A stretch of DNA of 64,000 bases from Desulfarculaceae bacterium (GTDB lineage: Bacteria; Desulfobacterota; Desulfarculia; Desulfarculales; Desulfarculaceae). A program made the translations under genes and the position numbers. Each line of letters starts with the position of its first letter. Within the stretch, counting starts at the first letter, position 1. Location of the stretch: contig JAIPEN010000005.1 in assembly GCA_021737145.1 (NCBI GenBank), positions 186,001 through 250,000 on the forward strand. The letters are read 5' to 3'. The notes beneath the pieces are model-generated. The model was given only the letters and a program-made list of their open reading frames with translations. It had not been told where the DNA came from and made no database searches. Of the stretch, positions 53,580 through 62,384 are shown in pieces.

Positions 53580-55220
53580 ATGAGCACACTAGATGAGCTC
53601 AGAGAAAATTTCCGCTTCATGGTCAGCGCGGTGGTTTCCCAGGTGGAGCAGACCCTGAAGTTTCTGCAGGCGCCCTCCCACCGGGGCATGGACAAGATCA
53701 CCTCCGGCGACGACTACATCGACACCCTCAAGAGCCTCATCGAGGAAAAGACCTTCCAGCTGTTGATGACCCCCCAGGGCATGAGCAAGCAGCAGGCGGC
53801 CTTGCTGCGCTCGATGAACACCATCACCTCCAATCTGGAGCGCATGGCCGATTTCGCGGTGAACATCCCCCGCCAGATGAATCACCTGTCCGAGCCGTCT
53901 TTTGTCACCAGCTTTGGATTCGAAAAGCTGTTCAAGGAGGTGCTCTCCGGCCTGAGCCACATCGTGCGCGCGGTGGAGCGCCGCGACGCCGGCCTGGCCT
54001 TTCGCATCTGCCAGTGCGAGTTCAACCTGGACTCCCTGCACCAGGAGTGCTTCGCCACGGTGCTGAAGGACCTCAGGGCCGGGGGCGAGCCCGGCGACCT
54101 GGTCACGGTGCTGTTCATCTCCAACTACCTGGAGCGCATGGGCGACAGCCTGTTGAACATCGGCGAGGCCATTTTGTTCTCGGTGGTGGGCGAAAAGATG
54201 AAGATCCACCAGTACCGCGCCCTCACCGACGGCCTGGGCTCCCAAGGGGAAAAGCCGCCCATCTCCCAGGTGGAGTTCGAATCCATCTGGGGCACCCGCT
54301 CCGGCTGCCGCATCGGGGTGACCCGCAAGCAGTCCGAGGACGCGGCCCGGCCGGTGCTGTTTAAACACGGCAACCTGGCCAAGCTGACCAGCGAAAAGGA
54401 AAACACCGAGCTGTGGGACCAGATCATCCCCGGCCTTCCCCCCAAGATATGGGAGTTCCAGCCCGACGGCGAGGGCAACGGCTCGGTGCTCATGGAGTAC
54501 CTCACCGGCTGCACCCTGCAGGACATGGTGCTCAACGCTCAAGAGGAAGAACTGGGCAACGCCCTGTTCCTGCTGGAAGAGACCCTGGGCCAGGCCTGGA
54601 CCGTGACCCGCCGGGAGGGCGAGATCACGGCCGACTTCCTGGGTCAGCTCAAGCGCCGCCAGGAGGCGGTGTTCCGCATGCATCCGGAGTTCGACACCGG
54701 CCAACTGGGCATCGGCGATTTGCCCTTGCACTCCTTCGGCAGCCTACTGGGCATGGTGGAAAAGGCCACCGAGGGGCTGCGCGCCCCCTTTTCGGTGCTC
54801 ATCCACGGCGACCTGAACCTGAACAACATCATCTACAGCGGCGACGGCGAACGCATCCACTTCATTGACCTGCACCGTTCCAAGTACACTGATTATGTGC
54901 AGGACATTTCGGTGTTCGTGGTGTCCAATTTCCGTTTGCCGGTGTTTCAGCGGGAGCTGCGGTCGCGGGTGGACGCCTCCATCGAGGCCTTTTTGCGTTT
55001 CGCGGGCAAGTTCGCCCGGGTCACCGGGGACGACACTTTCGAGGCCCGCCTGACCATGGGGTTGGCCCGCTCCCTGTTCAGCTCCACCCGCTTCGAGATG
55101 AACCGGCGCTTTTCCCGCGAGATGTTTTTACGCTCGGTTTATCTTTTGGAAAAGCTCAAAGACCACCAGGGGCGCCCCTGGTCGGAGTTCCGCTGTCCGG
55201 TCAAGGCCCTGGTCTACTGA
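53580..55220 (+). CDS. PhoU-domain / aminoglycoside-phosphotransferase-like kinase fusion
   Basis: The 546-aa protein joins two modules. Residues about 1-215 are a PhoU-like helical domain (NTITSNLERMADFAVNIPRQ, then SNYLERMGDSLLNIGEAI), with the E/D-x-x-x-D patterns that bind metal clusters in PhoU. Residues about 230-530 form an APH/choline-kinase-like fold with the catalytic loop IHGDLNLNNIIY and metal-binding FIDLHRSK. It may phosphorylate a small molecule or protein under control of the PhoU part. PhoU normally couples the phosphate transporter to PhoR, so this fusion ties the GAK system to phosphate status, in line with the Pho box upstream. Confidence 0.88.
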   Translation: MSTLDELRENFRFMVSAVVSQVEQTLKFLQAPSHRGMDKITSGDDYIDTLKSLIEEKTFQLLMTPQGMSKQQAALLRSMNTITSNLERMADFAVNIPRQMNHLSEPSFVTSFGFEKLFKEVLSGLSHIVRAVERRDAGLAFRICQCEFNLDSLHQECFATVLKDLRAGGEPGDLVTVLFISNYLERMGDSLLNIGEAILFSVVGEKMKIHQYRALTDGLGSQGEKPPISQVEFESIWGTRSGCRIGVTRKQSEDAARPVLFKHGNLAKLTSEKENTELWDQIIPGLPPKIWEFQPDGEGNGSVLMEYLTGCTLQDMVLNAQEEELGNALFLLEETLGQAWTVTRREGEITADFLGQLKRRQEAVFRMHPEFDTGQLGIGDLPLHSFGSLLGMVEKATEGLRAPFSVLIHGDLNLNNIIYSGDGERIHFIDLHRSKYTDYVQDISVFVVSNFRLPVFQRELRSRVDASIEAFLRFAGKFARVTGDDTFEARLTMGLARSLFSSTRFEMNRRFSREMFLRSVYLLEKLKDHQGRPWSEFRCPVKALVY

Positions 55221-55249
55221 TTGAACCCCAAACCCCGAGGAAGACGGCA

Positions 55250-56137
55250 GTGACGGCACAACTTAAAATCGCGGTGGTGGGGCTGCCTGGCGGCTGGTCC
55301 AGCGAACGCCTGGCCGACGCATTGGCCGAACGCACCGGTTTTCGCCTGCTGGTGGACCTGGGCAAGGTGTCCTGCGACCTGAACAGCGGCAAGGCCTATT
55401 TCCAAGGCACCGAGCTCACCGCCCTGGACGGCCTGGCGGTCAAGAAGGTGGGCCCCGCCTACTCCCCTGAGCTGTTGGACCGCCTGGAGCTGTTGCGCTT
55501 CATGGAGGCCAAGGGGATGCGCATCTTCTCCCGGCCATCCAAGATCATCGCGGTGCTAAACCGGCTCACCTGCACCGTGAGCCTGGCCGCTGGGAACATC
55601 CCCCTGCCCCCCACCGTGGTCACCGAGGACGTGGACCAGGCGGCCCAGGCCATCGAGGCCTTCGGCCCCAGCGTGCTCAAACCGCTCTACACCTCCAAGG
55701 CCCGGGGCATGGCCTTGATCGACCCGGCCAACGGGGTGCGCGAGGACCTGGCCAACTTCAAGGCCTCGGGCAACCAGATCATCTACGCCCAGAAGCGCCT
55801 GGAGCTGCCGGGCCAAGACCTGGGCCTGGTGTTCTTGGGCGGCGAGTATCTGGCCACCTACGCCCGGGTGGGCAACCGCGACTCCTGGAACACCACCCAC
55901 CGTGCCGGCGGCAAGTACGCCGCCTACGAGCCCGATGCCGAGGTGATAGCGATGGCCCGCCAGGCCCAGCAAATCTTCGGCCTGGACTTCACCAGCGTGG
56001 ACGTGGCAGAAACCGCGCAGGGGCCGGTGGTCTTCGAGGTCTCGGCCTTTGGCGGCTTCCGGGGCCTGCTGGAAGGCTGCGGCATCGACGCGGCCGCGGC
56101 TTATGCCGACCACATCATCAAGGAGCTTGAAGCGTGA
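55250..56137 (+). CDS. GAK system ATP-grasp enzyme
   Basis: A 295-aa RimK/glutathione-synthase-like ATP-grasp protein starting at GTG 55250 (GAGGAAGACGGCA upstream). The N-terminal domain (IAVVGLPGGWSSERLADAL) is followed by ATP-grasp features: SRPSKIIAVLNRL, SVLKPLYTSKARGMALIDP (nucleotide-binding lysine) and, at the end, VDVAETAQGPVVFEVSAFGGFRG with metal-binding acidic residues. Such enzymes ligate a carboxylate to an amine or thiol through an acyl-phosphate. In GAK clusters it is always paired with the HprK-related kinase and CofD-like protein. Its stop overlaps the kinase start by 4 bp. Confidence 0.9.
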   Translation: MTAQLKIAVVGLPGGWSSERLADALAERTGFRLLVDLGKVSCDLNSGKAYFQGTELTALDGLAVKKVGPAYSPELLDRLELLRFMEAKGMRIFSRPSKIIAVLNRLTCTVSLAAGNIPLPPTVVTEDVDQAAQAIEAFGPSVLKPLYTSKARGMALIDPANGVREDLANFKASGNQIIYAQKRLELPGQDLGLVFLGGEYLATYARVGNRDSWNTTHRAGGKYAAYEPDAEVIAMARQAQQIFGLDFTSVDVAETAQGPVVFEVSAFGGFRGLLEGCGIDAAAAYADHIIKELEA

Positions 56138-57210
56138 GCCCCTATCAGAGCGTTGCCGAGATGGCCGAGAGCCTGGGCCGGGAGTACCTCCCGGATCAGG
56201 GGCTGGGCCTGTCCCTGGCCGGCTGGGAGCTGCAGGTGCTCAGCAACAGCCCCCAGCTCATCTCCGAGTTGAAGGACTACTTCGGGCCCTTCGTGTCCCT
56301 GGCCGGCAAGGGGGCGCTAAGCGTGACCGCCCTGGAGGCCCCGGCCCAGGACACCGGGCTGGTGTTTCAGGTAAAGCAGCCCGACCCGGGCAAGAGCAAG
56401 ATCAAGGAAGAATGGGCCGACCTGGCCGACGGCCGGGTGGTCAAGAAACGCCTCACCGGCATGATCTTCGCCTTTGGCGGAGAGCACCATCTGGCGGTGG
56501 GGCCCTGCCTGGCCAACAGCAACCAGGTGATCAACTTCATCAACAACCGCATGATCCAATTGGAGTTGAACCAGGGGGCCCTGTTGGCCCACGCCGCCGG
56601 GGTGCGCCGCGACGGCGCCGGGCTGGCCCTGGCCGGCTTCTCGGGCATGGGCAAGTCCACCCTGGCCCTGCATCTGATGAGCCTGGGCGCCACCTTCATC
56701 TCCAATGACCGCCTGCTGGTGCGCCGCGAGGACGGAGGTTCGGTGATGACCGGGGTGCCCAAGCTGCCCCGCATCAACCCGGGCACCGCCTTGAACAACC
56801 CGGACCTGGCCAGCGTAATCCCCCCGGACGAGCGGGAACGCTTCGCCGAGATGACCGGCGACGAGATATGGGACCTGGAGCACAAGTACGACGTGGACAT
56901 CTCCGAGTGCTTCGGCCCGGACCGCTTCAAGCTGCGCGGCCCCCTTAACGCCCTGGCCATCCTGAACTGGCAGCGCGACGGCTCGAACCTGGACATGCAG
57001 CAGGTGGACCTGGCCGCCAGGCCGGACCTGCTGGCCGCTTTCAAGAAAGACTGGGGTTTGTTCTTCCTGAGCGAAGGCCGCGAGCCGGATCATTCGGACC
57101 GGGCCTACTTGCAGGCCCTGGCCGGAGTCACGGTGTTCGAGCTGGGCGGCGGGGTGGACTTCCTGGGCGCGGCCCAACGGCTCTATGACGCCCTGGGGGA
57201 GGCGGCGTGA
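56134..57210 (+). CDS. HprK-related kinase B (GAK system)
   Basis: The 358-aa protein starts at GTG 56134 inside the previous stop. The C-terminal half is an HPr-kinase-like P-loop domain: Walker A GFSGMGKS at residues 168-175 within a context typical of HprK relatives, then SLGATFISNDRLLVRRED and a PKLPRINPGTALNN loop. True HPr kinases phosphorylate a serine in HPr and can reverse it. No HPr gene is in the window, so the substrate is probably another protein of this cluster, such as an amphi-Trp or XXXCH protein (inference). It overlaps the CofD-like gene by 4 bp. Confidence 0.9.
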   Translation: MSPYQSVAEMAESLGREYLPDQGLGLSLAGWELQVLSNSPQLISELKDYFGPFVSLAGKGALSVTALEAPAQDTGLVFQVKQPDPGKSKIKEEWADLADGRVVKKRLTGMIFAFGGEHHLAVGPCLANSNQVINFINNRMIQLELNQGALLAHAAGVRRDGAGLALAGFSGMGKSTLALHLMSLGATFISNDRLLVRREDGGSVMTGVPKLPRINPGTALNNPDLASVIPPDERERFAEMTGDEIWDLEHKYDVDISECFGPDRFKLRGPLNALAILNWQRDGSNLDMQQVDLAARPDLLAAFKKDWGLFFLSEGREPDHSDRAYLQALAGVTVFELGGGVDFLGAAQRLYDALGEAA

Positions 57211-58406
57211 GCCGCGACATCAGCATAACCGTCACCCGCCGGGTGCTGTTGCCCGACCAACGCAAGCTCGCCCGCCTGGAACGGGCCCCGGAGTTGGGGC
57301 CCAATATCCTGTTCTTCAGCGGAGGCAGCGCCCTCAACCCCCTGTGCCGGGTGCTGGTGCGCTACACCCACAACAGCACCCATCTGATCACCCCCTTCGA
57401 CTCGGGCGGCTCCTCGGCCACCCTGCGCAAGGCCTTCAACATGCCCGCGGTGGGCGACCTGCGCAACCGCATGATGGCCCTGGCCGACCGCTCAGTGTGG
57501 GGCAACCCCGAAGTGGGGCGGCTGTTCGCCACCCGCCTGGACAAGGGCGCCTCTCCCTCGGAGCTCAAGGCCAAGCTGGCCGGGCTGGTGGAGGGCAGCG
57601 CCCCCCTGGTGGCGGCCATACCCGACCCCTTGCGCAAGATCGTGCGCACCCACCTGGGATTCGCCGCCGAGGCCCTGCCCGCGGAGTTCGACCTGCGCGG
57701 AGCCAGCCTGGGCAACCTGGTGCTGGTGGGCGGCTACCTCAACCAAGGCCGCCACCTGGACCCGGTGATCTACATGTTCTCCAAGCTGGCCATGGTCCGG
57801 GGCACGGTGCGCCCGGTGGTCAGCCAGGATTTGCAACTGACCGCCCGTCTGGGCGACGGCTCCACCGTGGTGGGGCAGCATCTGCTCACCGGCCGCGAGG
57901 TGCCGCCCCTGGCCTCGCCCATCCGCGAGCTCTACCTGGGTCACGACGGGGACGGCCGCCCGGCCGAGGCTCCGGTAATCCGGGACAAGGTGCGCCGGCT
58001 CATCGATAAGGCCGAGCTGATCTGCTACCCCATGGGCAGCTTTTACAGCAGCCTGCTGGCCAACCTGCTGCCCGAGGGAGTCAGCCGGGCCATCCGGGAC
58101 AACGCCTGCCCCAAGGTCTACGTGCCCAGCACCGGACGGGACCCCGAGGTGGTGGAGCCGGGGGTGGCCTTCCAGACCGCGGAGCTGCTGCGCTATCTGC
58201 GCCAAGGCCGGGAAGACATCCCGGCCGCCGAGGTCCTGCACTACGTGCTGGTGGACCGCGACCGGGGGGTGTATCCCGGCGGGGTCGACGAGGACGCGGT
58301 GCGGGCCCTGGGCGTGAGGCTGGTGGATGCCTCCTTGGTTAAGCAACAAGATCCGGAGCGTCTGGACCCCGAAGCACTGGCCGGGGTTTTGGCCTCTTTG
58401 GTTTGA
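57207..58406 (+). CDS. GAK system CofD-like protein
   Basis: This 399-aa protein resembles CofD/YvcK. The N-terminal nucleotide-binding region has NILFFSGGSALNPL and THLITPFDSGGSSATLRKAF, in place of the GGTGG and VNTADD loops of CofD. A later SFYSSLLANLLPEGVSRAI is typical of the same fold. CofD transfers 2-phospholactate in coenzyme F420 synthesis, but there are no other F420 genes here, and the GAK version forms its own family. It may transfer a phosphate-linked group made by the kinase/ATP-grasp pair. It starts at GTG 57207. Confidence 0.9.
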   Translation: MSRDISITVTRRVLLPDQRKLARLERAPELGPNILFFSGGSALNPLCRVLVRYTHNSTHLITPFDSGGSSATLRKAFNMPAVGDLRNRMMALADRSVWGNPEVGRLFATRLDKGASPSELKAKLAGLVEGSAPLVAAIPDPLRKIVRTHLGFAAEALPAEFDLRGASLGNLVLVGGYLNQGRHLDPVIYMFSKLAMVRGTVRPVVSQDLQLTARLGDGSTVVGQHLLTGREVPPLASPIRELYLGHDGDGRPAEAPVIRDKVRRLIDKAELICYPMGSFYSSLLANLLPEGVSRAIRDNACPKVYVPSTGRDPEVVEPGVAFQTAELLRYLRQGREDIPAAEVLHYVLVDRDRGVYPGGVDEDAVRALGVRLVDASLVKQQDPERLDPEALAGVLASLV

Positions 58407-58510
58407 CAACGCGTTTAACGGCGTCCCCTTGCAGGCCGGGACCGGCTCCGGGCCATGGCGGCGGAGCGCCGAACACATAGCGGCGTCAATCTCCAACCAA
58501 GGAGAAGCAA

Positions 58511-58957
58511 ATGGGCAAGAACGAAATTTCCTACAAGGCCGGCCTCCCCGCATCCCAGGCTCTGGAGCATTTGGAGAACCTGGTGCAGTCTTTGCGCAAA
58601 GGCTCGGTGTGCCTACAGGTGGGCGGCGAGCAACTGGTCATGGGCCTGAACAAGGCCGCGCCCCTGGAGCTGGAGATAAGCGCCTCGGAAAAAAAGGGTA
58701 AGAACCGCCTGTCCCTTGAGCTGAGCTGGAAGGAGCTCAAACCGGGCGAGGGGCAAAGCCCGGAGATGCTCATCAGCAGCCAGCCGCCGGCCCCGGACCC
58801 CGCGCCCAAAGCTCCGGCCGCGGCCTCCAAGACCCCCAAGAAAAAAGCCCCGGCCAAAAAAGCCGCCGCTCCCAAGACCAAACGCGCCGCCAAGCCCAAG
58901 GGGGCCGCCGCCAAAAAGACCACCCGCAAAAAGGCCGCAAGCGCCAAAGCCAAGTGA
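58511..58957 (+). CDS. Amphi-Trp domain protein with histone-like Lys/Ala tail
   Basis: A 148-aa protein (GGAGAAG before the ATG). Residues 1-80 form an amphi-Trp domain: a helix (ASQALEHLENLVQSL), strands (GSVCLQVGGEQLVMGL) and the closing tryptophan in LELSWKELK. Residues about 95-148 are almost only Lys, Ala, Pro, Thr and Arg, like histone H1 or the tails of bacterial Hc1/AlgP-type DNA-binding proteins. The tail could bind nucleic acid or polyphosphate, which is interesting next to a PhoU-containing system. It lies 104 bp after the CofD-like gene and 9 bp before the XXXCH gene. Confidence 0.85.
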   Translation: MGKNEISYKAGLPASQALEHLENLVQSLRKGSVCLQVGGEQLVMGLNKAAPLELEISASEKKGKNRLSLELSWKELKPGEGQSPEMLISSQPPAPDPAPKAPAAASKTPKKKAPAKKAAAPKTKRAAKPKGAAAKKTTRKKAASAKAK

Positions 58958-58966
58958 GGAAACGCC

Positions 58967-59581
58967 ATGTCCAACGACCCCAACAAGAAAAAGGCCAAAC
59001 ACGCCTTTTCCCGCGAAGAGGCGGTGGAATACCTCCGCCGCCTGGCCGACCAGCTGGAGGACGGCTCCATCCAGGTGAGCAACGAGGAGATGGAGTTCGA
59101 GGGCCTGATCAAGGTCAAGGAAGAGCTCAAGACCAAAAAGGGCAAGACCTCGGTCAAGGTGCAGTTCAAGGTCTCCACCCAGGAGGTGCCCCACGAGGAA
59201 GAGCCCGGGGCCGATGCCCAGCCCGAGCTGGCCATCGACCAGGCCGCGCCCGAGCAGACCGAAGATAACGCAGAGGCCGATGAGCAGCCCTCGTCCTACA
59301 AGAAGCTCAAGAAGCTCATGGGCAAGCGCTTCAAGGAAATCGGCAAGGCCCTGGAAGAAGGCGGCCAGGTGAGCCAGGCCGACCTCGCGGCCTTCTGCGA
59401 CAACTGCCTGCAGATGGTCACCTTCACGGGCTCCAAGCTGGGCGAGGATCTGTATCCCCAGTTCGAGGCCGCGGCCCAGGCCCTGCGCGCGGCCGGGGAA
59501 AGCGGCGATCCGGCGGCCATCAAGGAGGCCTACGACCTGCTGGACGGCCAGAAAAAAGCCTGCCACAAGGAATACAAGTAG
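58967..59581 (+). CDS. GAK system XXXCH protein
   Basis: The 204-aa protein has three parts. An N-terminal amphi-Trp-like unit (AFSREEAVEYLRRLADQLEDG, then strands up to VQFKVST) lacks the final tryptophan. An acidic linker (about 80-105) follows. The helical C-terminal domain (YKKLKKLMGKRFKEI, FCDNCLQMV, and a final KKACHKEYK) ends in the Cys-His motif that gives the family its name. The cysteines in FCDNC and ACHKEY could be modification or metal sites. As the last gene of the operon it may be the target that the ATP-grasp, kinase and CofD-like proteins modify (inference). Confidence 0.88.
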   Translation: MSNDPNKKKAKHAFSREEAVEYLRRLADQLEDGSIQVSNEEMEFEGLIKVKEELKTKKGKTSVKVQFKVSTQEVPHEEEPGADAQPELAIDQAAPEQTEDNAEADEQPSSYKKLKKLMGKRFKEIGKALEEGGQVSQADLAAFCDNCLQMVTFTGSKLGEDLYPQFEAAAQALRAAGESGDPAAIKEAYDLLDGQKKACHKEYK

Positions 59582-59653
59582 CCGCCTGTGTCTTGCGGCC
59601 GGCCCTGGTTTTAACAAACACCGCCCAGCGGCGGACCGTGGCTGAATGGCCGA

Positions 59654-59690
59654 GCCGCCCCTGTCTCCGCGAAACGGGGATAGGGGCGGC
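59654..59690 (+). terminator. Strong hairpin after the GAK operon
   Basis: GCCGCCCCT (59654-59662) and AGGGGCGGC (59682-59690) pair perfectly, and the inner TCTCCG/CGGGGA continues the stem to about 16 bp with a GAAA-containing loop. It is 73 bp after the last GAK gene. No T-run follows, so it may act as a 3' stabiliser or Rho-assisted terminator. Confidence 0.55.
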
Positions 59691-59719
59691 GATGCGTCTG
59701 GCGGCTGGGAACACACTGA

Positions 59720-59748
59720 TTGACCTCTCCCCGGTTTGCTTGTATAAG
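59720..59748 (+). promoter_or_regulatory. Sigma70-type promoter of the ABC operon
   Basis: TTGACC (59720-59725) and TATAAG (59743-59748) have the ideal 17-bp spacing and five of six consensus matches each. Transcription would begin near 59756, about 80 bases before the substrate-binding protein gene. Confidence 0.7.
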
Positions 59749-59837
59749 AAATCAGCTCTCTGCCTGAAGGCAGTCTCCAGCCAAAAACAAAGACAATTTC
59801 ACCACGGCCATGAAGGTCCATTCGCACAGGTGCGTCT

Positions 59838-61424
59838 ATGCTTTTTCATGGCCTTCAATCCACATCCGGACCGCGGAGCGCGGCCCGTGGCGCTTTATTG
59901 CTTCTGGGCCTGTCCCTCGCCTGGCTGCTGGCCGCCCCCCCGGCCCTGGCCGCTCAAAAACCCCTGGTGATCGGCTGCGGCGCGGACCGTTACTCCAAGG
60001 CCAAGCACTACCTATCCTTTGCCAAGGGCGGCCCCAACGCCTGGATTACCGAACCCCTGGTCTTCCGGGGCGACGACTACCGCCCCCGGCCCGGCCTGGT
60101 GGAACGCTGGGAGCGCCAGGGCAATAAATACCGCCTCAGCGCGCGAAAGGGGGTGCGTTTTCACAACGGGGCCGAATGGGACGCGGCTGCGCTCCAGCGC
60201 GCCCTGGAGATCAACGCCTTCAACCGCTCCGAGACCCTGCGCATCAAGCCGGAGAGCTACCGCATCATCGACAAGTACACCCTGGAGCTGGAAACGGCCC
60301 ACCAGACGGTGCACTTCGCGGGCTTTCTCAGCCACCCCTTTGTGGCCGCCTATGCGCCGGGCACCGACTTCATCAACCACCCCGTGGGCACCGGACCCTT
60401 TGTGTTCGAGAGCTACCGCAGAGGCAGCTATCTCAAGGTGCGGCGCAACGACGACTACTGGGGCGACAAGCCGCCCAACCGGCAAGTGATCTACCGCTTT
60501 CTGCCCGACCCCCAGACCCGGTTGCTGGCCCTGTTGAACGGCGAGTGCGACATCATCTTCCCGGTGGACCCTCAGATGTTGGCCTCCCTGCCGCCCGAGG
60601 GCCAATACAAAAAGGTGGTCACCCCCCTGCGCTCCTATGTGGTGATGTCGGTCAACTGGCACGGCCAAGCCCCCTTTGACCTGCTGCGGGATTCGCGGCT
60701 GCGCCGGGCGGTGGCCTATGCCATTGACCGCAAGGTGATCGCCCAGACGGTGTATCAGGGCCTGGCCCGTCCGGCCAAGAGCATCCTGGCCCCCTGGTTC
60801 TGGGACCAGGGCGAGGAGTTCCTGAAGGGCTATGGCTACGACCCGGCCAAGGCCAAGCGCCTGCTGAACCAGGCCGGCTGGAAGCCGGGGCCGGACGGCA
60901 TACGGGTAAAGGACGGCCGCCGCCTCAAGCTGCGCCTGGTATCGGGCTTTCCCACCGGGGCGGATCTGAAGCCCCTGCCCGAGCTGATGCAGCAGATGCT
61001 CCTGGCCGTGGGCATCGAGGTGGAGGTGATCCAGACCGACGACATGGGCATGTACTACGGCTCCTACATGGCCCCGGGCCAGGGCGACCTGTTTTTGGAG
61101 AAATCCGGCAACACCTCGCCCACCCCGGCCTGGCTGCTCTACCTGCTCTATCACAGCGATTCGCCCTGGGTGGACTCGGGCTACAAATGGGTTTTACCCG
61201 GGCCCAAGTTTGACCGGGCGGTGGAGCGGGCCCAGCTCAGCGACGACCCGGAGGTGGTGCGCGGGGCCATCCAGGAGGCCCAGCGGGTGCTGGTGGACGA
61301 GACCTGCTCGGTGATTCCCCTGCTGTTCGTGGCCAACGTATACCTGGTGCGGCCCGAGGTGGAGCTGGACCCCAGCCCCACCGGAGGCTACGAGCACCTG
61401 GGCTACGCCCGCAAGAAGCGCTAG
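59838..61424 (+). CDS. Peptide/nickel-type ABC transporter substrate-binding protein
   Basis: The 528-aa protein is a family 5 solute-binding protein (DppA/NikA-like). A signal peptide (basic start, a leucine-rich core, APPALAA cleavage site near residue 38) is followed by RPGLVERWERQGNKYRLSARKGVRFHNGAEWDAAALQRAL-type sequence (motif VRFHNGAEWDA). Later come GTGPFVFESYRRGSYLKVRRNDDYWG (motif GTGPF) and RRAVAYAIDRKVI. It binds a peptide, opine or metal chelate. The following permease is interrupted and the ATPase truncated, so the protein may no longer support transport even though its own frame is intact. Confidence 0.9.
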   Translation: MLFHGLQSTSGPRSAARGALLLLGLSLAWLLAAPPALAAQKPLVIGCGADRYSKAKHYLSFAKGGPNAWITEPLVFRGDDYRPRPGLVERWERQGNKYRLSARKGVRFHNGAEWDAAALQRALEINAFNRSETLRIKPESYRIIDKYTLELETAHQTVHFAGFLSHPFVAAYAPGTDFINHPVGTGPFVFESYRRGSYLKVRRNDDYWGDKPPNRQVIYRFLPDPQTRLLALLNGECDIIFPVDPQMLASLPPEGQYKKVVTPLRSYVVMSVNWHGQAPFDLLRDSRLRRAVAYAIDRKVIAQTVYQGLARPAKSILAPWFWDQGEEFLKGYGYDPAKAKRLLNQAGWKPGPDGIRVKDGRRLKLRLVSGFPTGADLKPLPELMQQMLLAVGIEVEVIQTDDMGMYYGSYMAPGQGDLFLEKSGNTSPTPAWLLYLLYHSDSPWVDSGYKWVLPGPKFDRAVERAQLSDDPEVVRGAIQEAQRVLVDETCSVIPLLFVANVYLVRPEVELDPSPTGGYEHLGYARKKR

Positions 61425-61432
61425 GCCGGCCC

Positions 61433-62383
61433 TTGCTCAAGGTAATTGCCCAACGCCTGTTCTGGCTGGCCTTCACCCTGCTGGGGGTGTCGTTCCTCTG
61501 CTTCTGCCTGTCCCATCTCTCGCCGGGTGAGACCGGTGACATGCTGCTCAGGCAATCGGGCGGGGTCACCTCCTCGGAGTCGGCCCAACGCTTCCGCCAA
61601 AGCCTGGGCCTGGACGATCCCTTGCTGGTGCGCTACGGCCGCTGGCTGGGCAAGGCGGTGCGCCTGGACTTTGGCGAGTCCTTTGCCACCGGCGAACCGG
61701 TGGGCCGCGAAATGCTGCGCCGCCTGCCCGCCACCCTCAAGCTCACCGTGGCCGCCTTCGGCCTCATGCTGGTTATCAGCCTGGCCGTGGGGGTGGCCTC
61801 GGGCCTCAAGCCCGGCGGGCTGTTCGACCACGCCGCCCGGGTGGTGTCCACCGTCCTGGTGGCCCTGCCCAACTACTGGCTGGGCATACTTCTGCTCTTC
61901 GTCTTCGCGGTGCACTGGAAGTTTTTCCATGTGGTGGGCGGCACCGGGCTCAGGGACCTGGTGTTGCCCGCGTTCACCCTGGCCCTGGGCATGAGCGCCT
62001 TTTACGGCCGCATGGTGCGCGAGCGCCTGCTGGAGGTGATGTCCCAGGACTACATCCGCACGGCCCAGGCCAAGGGCCTCTCCACGGGGGTGGTGCTCTA
62101 CCGCCACGCCCTGATCAACGCCCTGATCCCCCTGCTCAACCTGTAGGGCATGAGCTTCGGCTTTTTGCTGGGCGGCTCCCTGCTGGTGGAGACCATCTTT
62201 TCCTGGCCCGGGGTGGCCAGCTTCGCGGTGCAGGCGGTGCTCAGCCGAGACTACCCGGTGACCCAGTGCTATGTGGTGTTCATGGCGGTGATCTTCACCG
62301 GCAGCAACCTGTTGGTGGACCTGGTGCAGACCCTGGCCGACCCCAAGCTCAGGCGCAAGGCCGCCCAGGGCGGGGAGGCCTGA
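61433..62383 (+). pseudogene. DppB/NikB-type ABC permease interrupted by an in-frame amber codon
   Basis: The gene reads as a normal 316-residue permease except for TAG at 62144-62146, after codon 237. Before it are five helices and the start of the inner-membrane loop (FYGRMVRERLLEVMSQDYIRTAQAKG, motif DYIRTAQAKG). After it, in the same frame, comes GMSFGFLLGGSLLVETIFSWPG, which is strongly conserved in the family. A leucine or tryptophan codon changed by one base would explain it. The start is TTG 61433. A truncated product would lack the last helices and be non-functional. Confidence 0.88.
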
Positions 62384-62384
62384 G

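Noticed and set aside
57207..58406. Coenzyme F420 biosynthesis (CofD)
   Set aside because: The active loops differ from CofD, no other F420 genes are present, and the gene sits inside a GAK operon, which has its own CofD-like family.
62144..62146. Amber codon read as pyrrolysine
   Set aside because: Pyrrolysine occurs in some Desulfobacterota, but mainly in methylamine methyltransferases. A lysine derivative in this membrane permease position is implausible, and the neighbouring ATPase is also broken, so a nonsense mutation is simpler.
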